From: JBLNDJ01 sp050261515
GTDB lineage: Bacteria > Acidobacteriota > Terriglobia > Bryobacterales > Bryobacteraceae
Assembly (NCBI GenBank): GCA_050261515.1
Contig: JBLNDJ010000019.1
Span: forward strand, 1 to 64,000
Length of the DNA stretch: 64,000 nucleotides
Reading direction: 5' to 3'
Shown: piece after piece, positions 26,201 through 33,527 of the stretch
Layout of the letters: the number at the start of each line of letters is the position of its first letter
How positions within the stretch are numbered: the stretch's first letter is position 1
Translations under genes and position numbers: made by a program
The notes under the pieces: generated by a model
Told to the model about the DNA's origin: nothing
What the model saw: the letters and a program-made list of their open reading frames with translations, nothing else
The model's database searches: none

Positions 26201-26449
26201 CAGCTCGGCACCTCGACCAAGAACATGGTGCAAGGGCCGCGCTATTTCAACGCCGATTTGGCGCTCGTAAAGCAGATCCCCTTCCGGGAGAGCATGCACC
26301 TCGACCTGCGTTTCGAGGGCTTCAATGCGTTCAATAACGTGAACTTCGATACTCCCCGGCGTGTAGTCACAGCTCCGTCCAACTTCGGGCAGGTGTTCAG
26401 CGCGGCGCCCGGCCGCGTTCTACAGATGGCTGCGAAGTTCTACTTCTGA
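23294..26449 (+). CDS. Oar-like TonB-dependent receptor (receptor 1)
   Basis: An outer-membrane protein of 1051 residues: signal peptide (MRTILFLAVLAIPAAAQF), carboxypeptidase-regulatory/Ig-like domain (LNGTITDTSGAVIPEARVTA, FPRLPVGRYALRVEKTGF), plug (LPLNGRNAQGLVFLAAGTAD, QVNYQLDGVNHND, YGSSASGTVNVVTKSGTN) and a long beta-barrel ending in the aromatic terminus KFYF. Such receptors import large ligands in Acidobacteria, probably glycans or peptides. No SusD partner is present. I start at the ATG at 23294, with AAAGGGG 8 nt upstream; the frame extends further 5'. It is divergent from its putative regulator. Confidence 0.92.
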   Translation: MRTILFLAVLAIPAAAQFTTAALNGTITDTSGAVIPEARVTARNTDTNFEQTFISDAAGAYIFPRLPVGRYALRVEKTGFAPYKQEGITLTVSQTATQDVMLKVGGTESSITVSAEANLITTTTAQVGQVIDDKRILELPLNGRNAQGLVFLAAGTADVTTRYCGVNCMGGVYPGEQQAAVNGSGPGQVNYQLDGVNHNDSFLNMNLPFPNPDAVQEFSLQANNLSAEYGSSASGTVNVVTKSGTNQIHGSGFEFLRNGDLNARNFFGGAPDTLKRNQFGGSVGGPMKKDQLFFFGTYQGTRMNYASAATTQFVPTEAERRGDFSQSGVTLVDPATGQPLPGNVIPESMMSPAAKFFLDQMPLPNGAGRLYTYTGPSQRQREDQYLGKLDYIRGKHQLSGRYFYSEYQEPVGVPKDNILMTTNRGNAVRVQNLALTETFSASPTLLFNTSFGWTQQVGGSLSSAPYDFSAAGVKIASPANPEIFFWVDGGPSIDTNHKGNFDRGDWSVRENASWIKGRHELHIGGEAVRLNNTLRNTFMQAGQFGFYNAYSGDSMADFMMGRASDFSQGSGELKDIVGTRWSAFIQDNWRATQRLTLNLGLRWDPFVPYTETKGRVACFVPGMQSSRYPNAPAGLVFGGDPGCPSATGVDAAWSNLAPRFGFAYRLTNDGKTSVRGGVGYYYSAIPSNYFFSHFNWPFNPSVYWQNASFDDPYGAAGVANPFPAAWTQIAGPETAYIPGSLSIVDRGFKPSAFGTWNLSFERQFSSSLLLRAAYVGNRAVHLATTFKNSRDINAMTPGLTWDDTRRTYQGFGDISQMDGSNTSRYNSLQLTVEKRMSRGFSILGSYTWQRAMDDFGWQNPFDRNYTWGLSDDNLTHNFKFSSVWSLPNAPIHGLAGKVVNGWQLNSIVSWHTGFPFSIVAGGNRSGMGNFYADFADYTGGEVNLSQSRPHGEMVQQFFNTAAFAPNQKGQLGTSTKNMVQGPRYFNADLALVKQIPFRESMHLDLRFEGFNAFNNVNFDTPRRVVTAPSNFGQVFSAAPGRVLQMAAKFYF

Positions 26450-26480
26450 CAAATGCGCCGCGCTTGGGGCCCGGTATGTC

Positions 26481-26550
26481 GGCCGGGCCCGGAGCGCGGC
26501 CACTGCCCTATTTAAGAGGACCACATGAATTTGCTGGAGAGATTCGCGGC
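26481..26550 (+). repeat. Leader repeat, copy A (hairpin, ribosome site and MNLLERF start)
   Basis: About 70 bp with roughly six differences from 28318-28386. It contains a GC hairpin (GGCCGGGC...GCGCGGCC), TATTTAAGAGGA as the ribosome site, and the first nine codons of the following gene. The hairpin could also end transcription of receptor 1. Confidence 0.85.
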
Positions 26551-28309
26551 GCTGTCTCTGTTTTCCGTGGCGGCGTTCAGCCTGCCTGTGCTGGCCGATG
26601 ATACGCTGCATACGGGCACGGCTACGCTGGATCCGCCGACCCTGGCGGCTCTGGGAGTCCGGCTGCCGGTCACCGGCGACGACAATTTCAATGCGTCGGT
26701 TACGGTGCAATACCGCAAGAACGGCGCGGGGCCCTGGAACGATGCCCAACCGCTTTTCCGCGTACATCCGGAGGTAGTGACCGGCTTCACGGCCGTACCC
26801 GAGTTTGCGGGCAGCATCTTTACCCTGCGGCCCGACACTTCCTACGAGATCCGGCTGCACATCACCGATCCTGACGGCAACATCGACGAGTCGCAGACGC
26901 TAACGGCGCGGACACGGCCGGTTCCGCAAGGCCCGAAGAATCCGCGGCTGCGCCGCGTCAGGAACGCGGGAGAGCTGACGGCCGCGCTGGCGTCGGCTCT
27001 GCCGGGCGACGTGATCCTGCTGGCCAAGGGCGTTTACAGCGGCTCCTGGTCGCTGACTGCAAGCGGCACGGCGGATCAGCCGATCGTCATTCGCGGCACT
27101 AGCCAGGACGACACCATTCTCGACGGGCAGAATTGCACGAGCTGCAACGTGCTGGAAGTCTTCGGCAGCTATGTCCAGGTGGAGAACCTGACCATCCGCA
27201 ATGCGATCCGGGCGCTACGCTTCAACAACGCCGACATGGCGAATCCGACAACGGGGAACGTGGCGCGGCGCCTGCACATCATCGACACGGCGATGGGTAT
27301 CGGATCCCGCGTGGGCCAGAGTAATTTCTACATCGCCGACAACGTGCTCGAAGGCCGGCTGCAATGGCCGCTTGTCTACACCGACGACAACGGCTTGCAT
27401 TCCAATGACGACGGCATCCGCGTCACCGGCTCAGGCCACGTGGTGGCGCATAATCGAATCTCCGGTTACGGCGACGCAATGAAGACCGAGCAGGCCGGCG
27501 CCCGCTCGGTGGACTTCTACGGCAATGACGTCTTGTGGACCTATGACAACGGCGTGGAGTTGGATCAGAGCGCGGGCAATGTGCGCGTGTTCGGCAACCG
27601 CTTTACCAATACCTTTGCCACGATCAGCGCGCAGCCCGTATTCGGCGGCCCGGTGTACATCTTCCGCAACCTGGTCTATAACGTCGCGAACGAACAGTTG
27701 AAATTCCACCCGCTGAGCGGCAACCAGCCCAGCGGGATGCTGGTTTACAACAACACGTTCGTCTCGCCCGTGCTTTCGCTGAACCTGCAAACCGGGGCGA
27801 CGAGCCACTATTTTTCACTCGAGAACAACCTTTTCGTGGGGCCAGTGCCGTTGACGCAGCCGTTTGGATTCACGGTCGATTGGGGCGGTCCGATGGATCA
27901 CGCCGTCGTCGATCACAACGGTTACTCGCCGGATGGCCTGTTCGGCTACGGCGCTCCAAACGGCGGATATAACGTCTACGCGGGCTTCGCCGACATGCAG
28001 GCACAGACCGGCCGGGAGGCGAACGGCGTTGTGCTTGCCCCGCTTTGTGCGAACGGAAGTCCATTCGCGAGCTGCCTGGCTGCGCCGGCTGCCTACACCT
28101 TTTTGGCAAAGCCGCCGGACCCGAAGGACCTTGTGCTGGCGTCTAGCTCCACCGGCCGCAACAGCGGCCTGCCGCTGGCAAACGTCAACAACCGGAGTAC
28201 GGACATGGGTGCGGTGCCGTCGGGCTGTCCGAGCCGGCTGGACTTCGGCCAGCGTCCGCCCGGTGTGGACGAACGGAACCAGTTGTTCCAATGCGAGGCC
28301 GGGGAGTAG
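26525..28309 (+). CDS. Exported right-handed beta-helix (pectate-lyase-like) protein
   Basis: A 594-residue secreted protein. The N-terminus MNLLERFAALSLFSVAAFSLPVLA serves as a signal peptide although its n-region is acidic. Residues 30-135 form a fibronectin-III-like domain (LRPDTSYEIRLHITDPDGN). From about 145, RNAGELTAALASALPGDVILLAKGVYSG begins a parallel beta-helix with many short repeats (VQVENLTIRNAI, VVAHNRISGYGD, VRVFGNRFTN), as in pectate lyase or alginate-epimerase-like folds. The absence of an obvious lyase motif leaves the activity open. It follows receptor 1 by 75 bp, so it may act on a glycan that the receptor imports. Its first ten codons are shared with the gene at 28361. 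Confidence 0.85.
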   Translation: MNLLERFAALSLFSVAAFSLPVLADDTLHTGTATLDPPTLAALGVRLPVTGDDNFNASVTVQYRKNGAGPWNDAQPLFRVHPEVVTGFTAVPEFAGSIFTLRPDTSYEIRLHITDPDGNIDESQTLTARTRPVPQGPKNPRLRRVRNAGELTAALASALPGDVILLAKGVYSGSWSLTASGTADQPIVIRGTSQDDTILDGQNCTSCNVLEVFGSYVQVENLTIRNAIRALRFNNADMANPTTGNVARRLHIIDTAMGIGSRVGQSNFYIADNVLEGRLQWPLVYTDDNGLHSNDDGIRVTGSGHVVAHNRISGYGDAMKTEQAGARSVDFYGNDVLWTYDNGVELDQSAGNVRVFGNRFTNTFATISAQPVFGGPVYIFRNLVYNVANEQLKFHPLSGNQPSGMLVYNNTFVSPVLSLNLQTGATSHYFSLENNLFVGPVPLTQPFGFTVDWGGPMDHAVVDHNGYSPDGLFGYGAPNGGYNVYAGFADMQAQTGREANGVVLAPLCANGSPFASCLAAPAAYTFLAKPPDPKDLVLASSSTGRNSGLPLANVNNRSTDMGAVPSGCPSRLDFGQRPPGVDERNQLFQCEAGE

Positions 28310-28317
28310 TCCCGGGT

Positions 28318-28386
28318 GGCCGTGCTCGGAGCGCGGCCACAGGCTATTTAAGAGGACGACATGAATTTGCTGGAGAGATTTGCCGC
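28318..28386 (+). repeat. Leader repeat, copy B
   Basis: Near-identical to 26481-26550: GGCCGTGC-TCGGA-GCGCGGCC hairpin, CTATTTAAGAGGAC, ATG and codons for MNLLERFAA. It precedes the small gene at 28361. Confidence 0.85.
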
Positions 28387-28648
28387 TTTATTGCGTTTAC
28401 GAACAGCGCTCCGGCCAGCGGTCTCCAGTCTCGATCCCGCACTCCTTGCGGCCCTGCGCCGGGAGTCGGATATCATTGCCTCATCGTTTGAAGAGGACTC
28501 GCTGCTAGCGGCCGCAGTCGAGCAGATCGAGCGCGGCCAGTTGCCGGAAGCCATCCGAACGATCCGGGGGGCGCTGAGCTGTAGTCACTCCGACGCCAAG
28601 ATCCTGGCCGAAGAGGTCCGGCGCGCGCTGGAGGGGGTTCACAGGTAG
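28361..28648 (+). CDS. Small conserved hypothetical protein
   Basis: A 95-residue soluble, helical, acidic/basic-mixed protein beginning MNLLERFAALLRLRTALRP and containing a helical pair (LLAAAVEQIERGQLPEAIRTI, residues about 47-67). No family recognised. GAGGA lies 5-6 nt before the ATG. Its leader and first nine codons are almost the same as those of the beta-helix gene, but here they lead into a charged helix rather than a signal peptide. Base composition at third positions is consistent with real coding. Confidence 0.6.
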   Translation: MNLLERFAALLRLRTALRPAVSSLDPALLAALRRESDIIASSFEEDSLLAAAVEQIERGQLPEAIRTIRGALSCSHSDAKILAEEVRRALEGVHR

Positions 28649-28676
28649 GCGCCTCCGGGCGGAACTCTGCCAGCGA

Positions 28677-30224
28677 TCACTGTTTCGGATAATCGATCCC
28701 CAACTGCTCCAGATACGTCCCGTAGCGCGCCGGGTCGTAATAGAACTTGCGCATCGCCGGGCGGTAGCGTTCCATCCTCTCGCGGTTCCAGTCGATGGGG
28801 GGCTGATCCTGCGGTCCCATCAGCGGCTCGTATTTCGTGTCCTTCGTCTGGACGTCCCGGAAATAGGCCCAGGCTTGGGCGACCAGGTCCGGGTTCAGCA
28901 GCAGGTCGATCGCCGTCGCGGCCTGAGCTTTAGCGCCTGCAATGGTTCCTTTGTGGGCGATCGGGGTGGCCATGGCGACCGCGTTGGCCCAATTGTGGCC
29001 GGGGAGGTTGGGCATGTTGGCCGGGTAACGGAGGTACACCGCCGGGAGGTTCCAGGAGATGTCCCCTATGTCGTCCGACCCTCCGCCTTCCTGCGGCGGA
29101 GGCTCGGTGAGCGGCTTCACTTTTGTACGCAAGCCCTCCGGCTTCGCTCCGATTTCCTTTTGGAGCGCCTTGGCGAGCGACTGGTCCGCTTCGCTCCAGG
29201 CGGGCATCCCGACCAGCTCGATGTTCTTCTGCTGGACCTCGGCAACTACCTTGTTGAAGTGCATCGGCCAGCAGGCGGCGAGCAGGCGGCGGTTCACGGT
29301 GGTGCCGGTCATCGCCGCCGCCGCGTTCGCCATCGTGTTGCCGGATTCGAACAGCTCGAGGATGTGCGGGCGGTCCAGTTCGCGGAAGAAATACCAGACG
29401 CTCGCTTCCGACGGGACAATGTTCGGCTGGTCGCCGCCGTTCAGCACGACGCGGTGCGAGCGCTGCTGCGGGCGGAGGTGCTCGCGTTTCATCGCCCAGG
29501 CAGCGTCCATCAGCTCGACGGCATCGAGGGCGCTGCGTCCCTCCCACGGGCGCGCGGCGTGCGAGGTCTTGCCGTGGAACTCGTAGAGCGCGGAGATCAG
29601 GCCGGTATTGGGGCCGCCCTGGCCGTAGCTGGTCGCGAAATCGCTGTCGATGTGCGCGCCGAGCATCACGTCCACGCCGCGGAACAGGCCGGCGCGCACG
29701 TAGTATTCCTTGGCCGCCAGCAACTCTTCGGCCACCCCGGGATAGATTTTGAGCGTGCCCTGGATGCCGTTGCGCTGCATCCAGTCCTTCACGACGATGG
29801 CGGCCAGAATGTTCACCGCCGGGCCCGCGTTATGGCCTTCTCCGTGGCCGGGGGCCCCGGCGACGATCGGGTCGTGGCGCGGAACGCCGGGCTTCTGCGA
29901 GACGCCGGGCAGGCCGTCGATGTCGGCGATGAACCCGATCACGGGCTTGCCCGTGCCCCACGTGGCCACCCACGCGGTCGGCATGCCGGCCACGCCGGTT
30001 TCGATCCGGAATCCGTGGTCGCTCAGGACGCCGGTGAGATAGCGCGAGGTCTCAAACTCCTGAAAGCCCGGCTCGCCGAAGCTGAACACGGTATCGACCA
30101 TCACCTGCGCGAGCTTGTGCATGCCGTCCAGGCGGGCGAAGGCTTCGCGCTTGGCCTGATCGGCCGTAGGGGCGGCACAGAGCGGCAGCGCGGCGAGCGC
30201 GGCCAGCAAAATGTTCCTCTTCAT
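28677..30224 (-). CDS. Exported M20-family amidohydrolase (AbgB-like)
   Basis: A 515-residue zinc amidohydrolase/peptidase. The signal peptide is MKRNILLAALAALPLCAA. Metal-site segments are IGFIADIDGLPG, APGHGEGHNAGPAVN and YPGVAEELLAAK; the dimerisation domain includes FHGKTSHAARPWEGRSALDAVELM. The nearest described relatives split p-aminobenzoyl-glutamate or N-acyl amino acids. The frame continues far upstream through the transporter gene in another phase, but the signal peptide fixes the start at 30224, which overlaps the symporter stop by ATGA. Hydrolase and importer are therefore translated together. Confidence 0.9.
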   Translation of the reverse strand: MKRNILLAALAALPLCAAPTADQAKREAFARLDGMHKLAQVMVDTVFSFGEPGFQEFETSRYLTGVLSDHGFRIETGVAGMPTAWVATWGTGKPVIGFIADIDGLPGVSQKPGVPRHDPIVAGAPGHGEGHNAGPAVNILAAIVVKDWMQRNGIQGTLKIYPGVAEELLAAKEYYVRAGLFRGVDVMLGAHIDSDFATSYGQGGPNTGLISALYEFHGKTSHAARPWEGRSALDAVELMDAAWAMKREHLRPQQRSHRVVLNGGDQPNIVPSEASVWYFFRELDRPHILELFESGNTMANAAAAMTGTTVNRRLLAACWPMHFNKVVAEVQQKNIELVGMPAWSEADQSLAKALQKEIGAKPEGLRTKVKPLTEPPPQEGGGSDDIGDISWNLPAVYLRYPANMPNLPGHNWANAVAMATPIAHKGTIAGAKAQAATAIDLLLNPDLVAQAWAYFRDVQTKDTKYEPLMGPQDQPPIDWNRERMERYRPAMRKFYYDPARYGTYLEQLGIDYPKQ

Positions 30225-31657
30225 GAATCTCCTTTGTTGGGATCGGGGCCGAACCTGCTGATTGACACCGCCAGGACCGCGTTCACGCAAAGCGCGAAAA
30301 AGCCGGCGTTGACGCCGCAGATGGGATCGCGCCCGCCGAGCATGAGGCCCGCCGCGAGCGCGACTCCGGCGATCATGCCGGCGAAGATGCCGGTGCGCGT
30401 GGCCCGCGGCCAGTACAGGCCCAGCAGAACGCCGGGGAAGAACTGCGTCACGCCGGCGTAGCCAATGAGCAAGAGCCCCACGAGTGTGGTCGAGCTGTAC
30501 ACCGCGAAGTACAGCGCCGCCGCGGAAACCACGACCACCATGAGCTTCGCCAGGCGCGCCACCTGCGCATCCGTCATCGCCGGAGCGAAGACCGGGCGGC
30601 AGAAATTCTTCGCGAACAGCGTGGCCGCGGTGAGCAGCAGCAGCGCCGCCGGGACCATCGCTGTCAGCGCGCCCGCGCCGCCGACCAGGCCGAGGAACCA
30701 CGGGGGGAACGCTTTGCGGACCACGGTCAGCAGCGCGAGGTCGCCGTTCGAGAGGCCCGGCACAGCGAGCAGCGCCGCGAAGCCGGCGAAGAAAATCAGC
30801 GGCAGCGTAATCGTGTAGAGCGGCATGATCACGGCGTTGCGGCGCAGGATGTTCGCGCTCCGGGCCGTGAAGGCGGAAGCGAAGGTGTGGGGCCACATGT
30901 AGAAGCCGCACGAGGTCAGCAGCACGGTGGAGACGAACCACGCGTGTCCCATCGTCGCCGTCGAGCCGGGCATCACGAGGTGCGCGGGCCTGGCGCGCGC
31001 GAGCGCGTCGAACATCGGGCCGATGCCGCCGAAGAATTTGTACGGCACGCCGATGCCGATCGCGACGGCGGCCGCGAGCATCAGCGCGTCCTTGAGTACG
31101 CTCACCCACGCGACCGCGCGCACGCCGCGGGCGAGCACGAACGCGACCACAACGGCGACCGCGATCGCCATCCCCGGCGCGCGGCCGATGCGGCCGAAGC
31201 TCGCCACTTCGAGGATGATGCCGAGCCCCGTGAGCTGAAGCTGCACGTACGGGATCATGAACAGAAAGCCCGCCAGCGCCACGAACCCGGCGAGATACTT
31301 GCAGCCGTAGCGCCTGAGGAAGTAGTCGGGCTCCGTCTGCATGCCGTGCCTGCGGCCCGCCTCCCAGAGCTGCGGCAGGAAGTAAAACGACAGCACGTAG
31401 CCGAGCACCATGTAGGCCAGGATGTAGAGCGCCGGGCCGCCGCGCGAGTACGCCCATCCGGCCGCGCCGAGGAAGGCGAAGGTCGTGTAGACCTCTCCGG
31501 CCATCAGCAGCCAGACGAAGACGAGCCCGAATCCGCGGCCCGCGACGGTCCACTGCTCGAGATCCATTTTGCGGCGGCCGCCCGCGTAGAGGCCTATGGC
31601 CGAGCCCGCCGCGACAATGGCGACGATGATCCCGAGCGCCGTCGACTCCGGACTCAT
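30221..31657 (-). CDS. Sodium:solute symporter (SSS family)
   Basis: An inner-membrane Na+-coupled transporter of 478 residues with about 13 helices. Family segments include WTVAGRGFGLVFVWLLMAGEVYTTFAFLG, TEPDYFLRRYG, and SVLKDALMLAA. The frame allows an upstream ATG at 31693; I prefer 31657, which overlaps the DUF3311 stop. The ligand is unknown; the co-translated M20 hydrolase suggests it takes up an amino acid or small carboxylate freed in the periplasm. Confidence 0.92.
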   Translation of the reverse strand: MSPESTALGIIVAIVAAGSAIGLYAGGRRKMDLEQWTVAGRGFGLVFVWLLMAGEVYTTFAFLGAAGWAYSRGGPALYILAYMVLGYVLSFYFLPQLWEAGRRHGMQTEPDYFLRRYGCKYLAGFVALAGFLFMIPYVQLQLTGLGIILEVASFGRIGRAPGMAIAVAVVVAFVLARGVRAVAWVSVLKDALMLAAAVAIGIGVPYKFFGGIGPMFDALARARPAHLVMPGSTATMGHAWFVSTVLLTSCGFYMWPHTFASAFTARSANILRRNAVIMPLYTITLPLIFFAGFAALLAVPGLSNGDLALLTVVRKAFPPWFLGLVGGAGALTAMVPAALLLLTAATLFAKNFCRPVFAPAMTDAQVARLAKLMVVVVSAAALYFAVYSSTTLVGLLLIGYAGVTQFFPGVLLGLYWPRATRTGIFAGMIAGVALAAGLMLGGRDPICGVNAGFFALCVNAVLAVSISRFGPDPNKGDS

Positions 31658-31854
31658 TCGCCGGAGCCTCTCTCGCGGCGATACGCCAGCCACATGACGG
31701 CGGGCGTGAGCAGAATCCAGAGCATCAGCCAGATCAGGTTGAAGGGCAGGCCCAATACGCGCGGCTCAACCCGGTCCCACAGGGGAACGGAGAAGCAAAT
31801 TGCGGCGAAGGGGACAAGGCCGATGGCTGCTGCCGCGCGCGATGGAGTCGCCAT
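31654..31854 (-). CDS. DUF3311 small membrane protein, symporter partner
   Basis: A 66-residue protein with two membrane helices (AAIGLVPFAAICFSVPLW, LPFNLIWLMLWILLTPAVMW). It matches DUF3311, a small protein nearly always encoded next to an SSS symporter and presumed to be its accessory subunit. It overlaps the symporter start by 4 bases and is the first gene of the operon. Confidence 0.85.
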   Translation of the reverse strand: MATPSRAAAAIGLVPFAAICFSVPLWDRVEPRVLGLPFNLIWLMLWILLTPAVMWLAYRRERGSGE

Positions 31855-31935
31855 CCAGGGATTGTACCGCGCGCCAGTTTGGCCCGAGGCCGCTTCGCAG
31901 GCGCGGCGCGGCGGCCGGCGCGCATGCAGGGCCGT

Positions 31936-32181
31936 CTACTCCTTCTTGCCGGCCGCTTCGTCTTTGCGCTTTTGTTCCTTCCAGCCCTCGCGCGCCTCGC
32001 GTCCGGCCCGCTCGAGTTCGCGGCCGGCTTTTTGGGCGGCTTGTTTGGCTTCCTGCGAGGCTTTGTAGGCGGCGCGGCCCGCCTTGCGCGCGGCGGATTC
32101 ATTGTCGCGCTTCGAATCCTGGTTCGTGCAGGCCACTCCCGTCAGGGCCAGCGCAATCACACCGGCGGTCCAGATTCGCAT
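31936..32181 (-). CDS. Small lysine/glutamate-rich lipoprotein
   Basis: An 81-residue protein. MRIWTAGVIALALTGVAC is a lipoprotein-type signal with the acylated Cys18, although GVAC is not a perfect lipobox. The mature part is a charged helix rich in Lys, Arg, Glu and Ala (KASQEAKQAAQKAGRELERA), probably a coiled coil. GGGGGA lies 5 nt before the ATG at 32181. Function unknown. Confidence 0.6.
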   Translation of the reverse strand: MRIWTAGVIALALTGVACTNQDSKRDNESAARKAGRAAYKASQEAKQAAQKAGRELERAGREAREGWKEQKRKDEAAGKKE

Positions 32182-32252
32182 GGCATCCCCCGGTTCCTGT
32201 TTAGCACAGGCGAGGAAGTGGCTCGTAGCCGGCCGGGTGCCGGCACGGTAAC

Positions 32253-33527
32253 ATGGCATCCATGCTCACGAAGGTAATCCTTGTTGGGGCTGTGTGCCTG
32301 CTCGCGCAGGCGCAAACGCGCGAGGAGCGCATCGCGAAGCTGGTGGATTCGATGAACGCCGGGTTGGTCGCGCAGCGCCGCGACTTCCACGTGCACCCCG
32401 AGCTTTCGAACCGCGAGGTGCGGACTTCGGGCGTGATCGCCGCAAAGCTCAAGGCTCTCGGGTTCGACGACATACGCACGGGTGTGAGCGAGCACGGCAT
32501 CGTGGCGGTGCTCAAGGGCGCAAAGCCCGGGCCCGTGGTGGCGCTGCGCGCCGACATGGACGCGCTGCCGATCGAAGAGACGCTTGACGTGCCGTACAAA
32601 TCCGCGAACAAAGGCGTGAAACACGCCTGCGGGCACGACGTGCATATGACGGTCGCGCTCGGGACGGCCGAGGTCCTCAGCCGGATGCGCGGCGAGCTTC
32701 CCGGCATGGTGAAGCTCATTTTCCAACCCGCCGAGGAGGGCGCGCCCGCGGGCGAGGATTCGGGCGCGGAGCGGATGATTCGCGAGGGCGCGCTCGAGAA
32801 CCCGCGGCCCTCGGCGATCTTCGCGCTGCACACGATGCCCACGCTCGAAGCGGGCAAAATCGGCTACGCGCCAGCGGCGATGCTGGCGTCTTCCGACAGC
32901 CTGGCGCTCCGCGTCCTCGGCAAGAAGGTGCACGCGGCCTTTCCGCACCAGGGCATCGATCCGATCGTGGTCGCGGCCCAGTGCATCGAGGCGCTGCAAA
33001 CGATTCGCAGCCGGCGCATCGATCCGCTCGAGCCGCTGGTGCTGACGATCGGGTCGATTCATGGCGGCAACCGGTCGAACATCATCGCCGACGAGGTCCG
33101 GATGGAGGGCACGCTGCGCACGCACAGCGAGCAGGTGCGGGAGCGCGTACGGACGCTGGTGCGCGAGATCGTGAGCGGCGTGGCCGCAGCCAACGGCGCG
33201 CAGGCGGAAGTGACGTGGGCCGCGCGGTCGAACCCGCCGACGGTGAACGACACGGCGCTGGTCGAGAGGACCCTGCCCATTATGCGGAAGACGATCGGCG
33301 AGGCGAATGTGGTGCGGGTTCCGCCGGTCATGGGCGCGGAGGATTTCGCGTACTTCGAGAAGCGCATCCCCGGCATGATGTACTGGCTGGGAGTGGGCAA
33401 TGCGGCGCGCGGGATCACCGGCGCGCTGCACACGCCGGAGTACGACGCCGACGAGGCGAGCCTCGCCGTCGGCGTGAAGGTGATGACGAACGTGGTATTC
33501 GATTATTTGGAGCGAAATGCAAATTAA
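32253..33527 (+). CDS. Exported M20-family amidohydrolase (hippurate/IAA-amino-acid hydrolase type)
   Basis: A 424-residue zinc hydrolase. Signal peptide MLTKVILVGAVCLLAQAQ. Catalytic segments: RRDFHVHPELSNREVRT, VALRADMDALPIEET, HACGHDVHMTVALG, LIFQPAEEGA and a C-terminal GAEDFAYFEKRIPGMMYWLG. Members cleave N-acyl or N-aromatic amino acids. Start may be the ATG three codons in (32262). It precedes a Gfo/Idh/MocA gene by overlap and is the second M20 enzyme within 4 kb. Confidence 0.92.
   Translation: MASMLTKVILVGAVCLLAQAQTREERIAKLVDSMNAGLVAQRRDFHVHPELSNREVRTSGVIAAKLKALGFDDIRTGVSEHGIVAVLKGAKPGPVVALRADMDALPIEETLDVPYKSANKGVKHACGHDVHMTVALGTAEVLSRMRGELPGMVKLIFQPAEEGAPAGEDSGAERMIREGALENPRPSAIFALHTMPTLEAGKIGYAPAAMLASSDSLALRVLGKKVHAAFPHQGIDPIVVAAQCIEALQTIRSRRIDPLEPLVLTIGSIHGGNRSNIIADEVRMEGTLRTHSEQVRERVRTLVREIVSGVAAANGAQAEVTWAARSNPPTVNDTALVERTLPIMRKTIGEANVVRVPPVMGAEDFAYFEKRIPGMMYWLGVGNAARGITGALHTPEYDADEASLAVGVKVMTNVVFDYLERNAN

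Noticed and set aside
28677..31553. A 958-codon minus-strand frame running through the symporter gene into the amidohydrolase
   Set aside because: The upstream half is Arg/Gly-rich translation of the symporter in another phase. A clear signal peptide fixes the amidohydrolase start at 30224.
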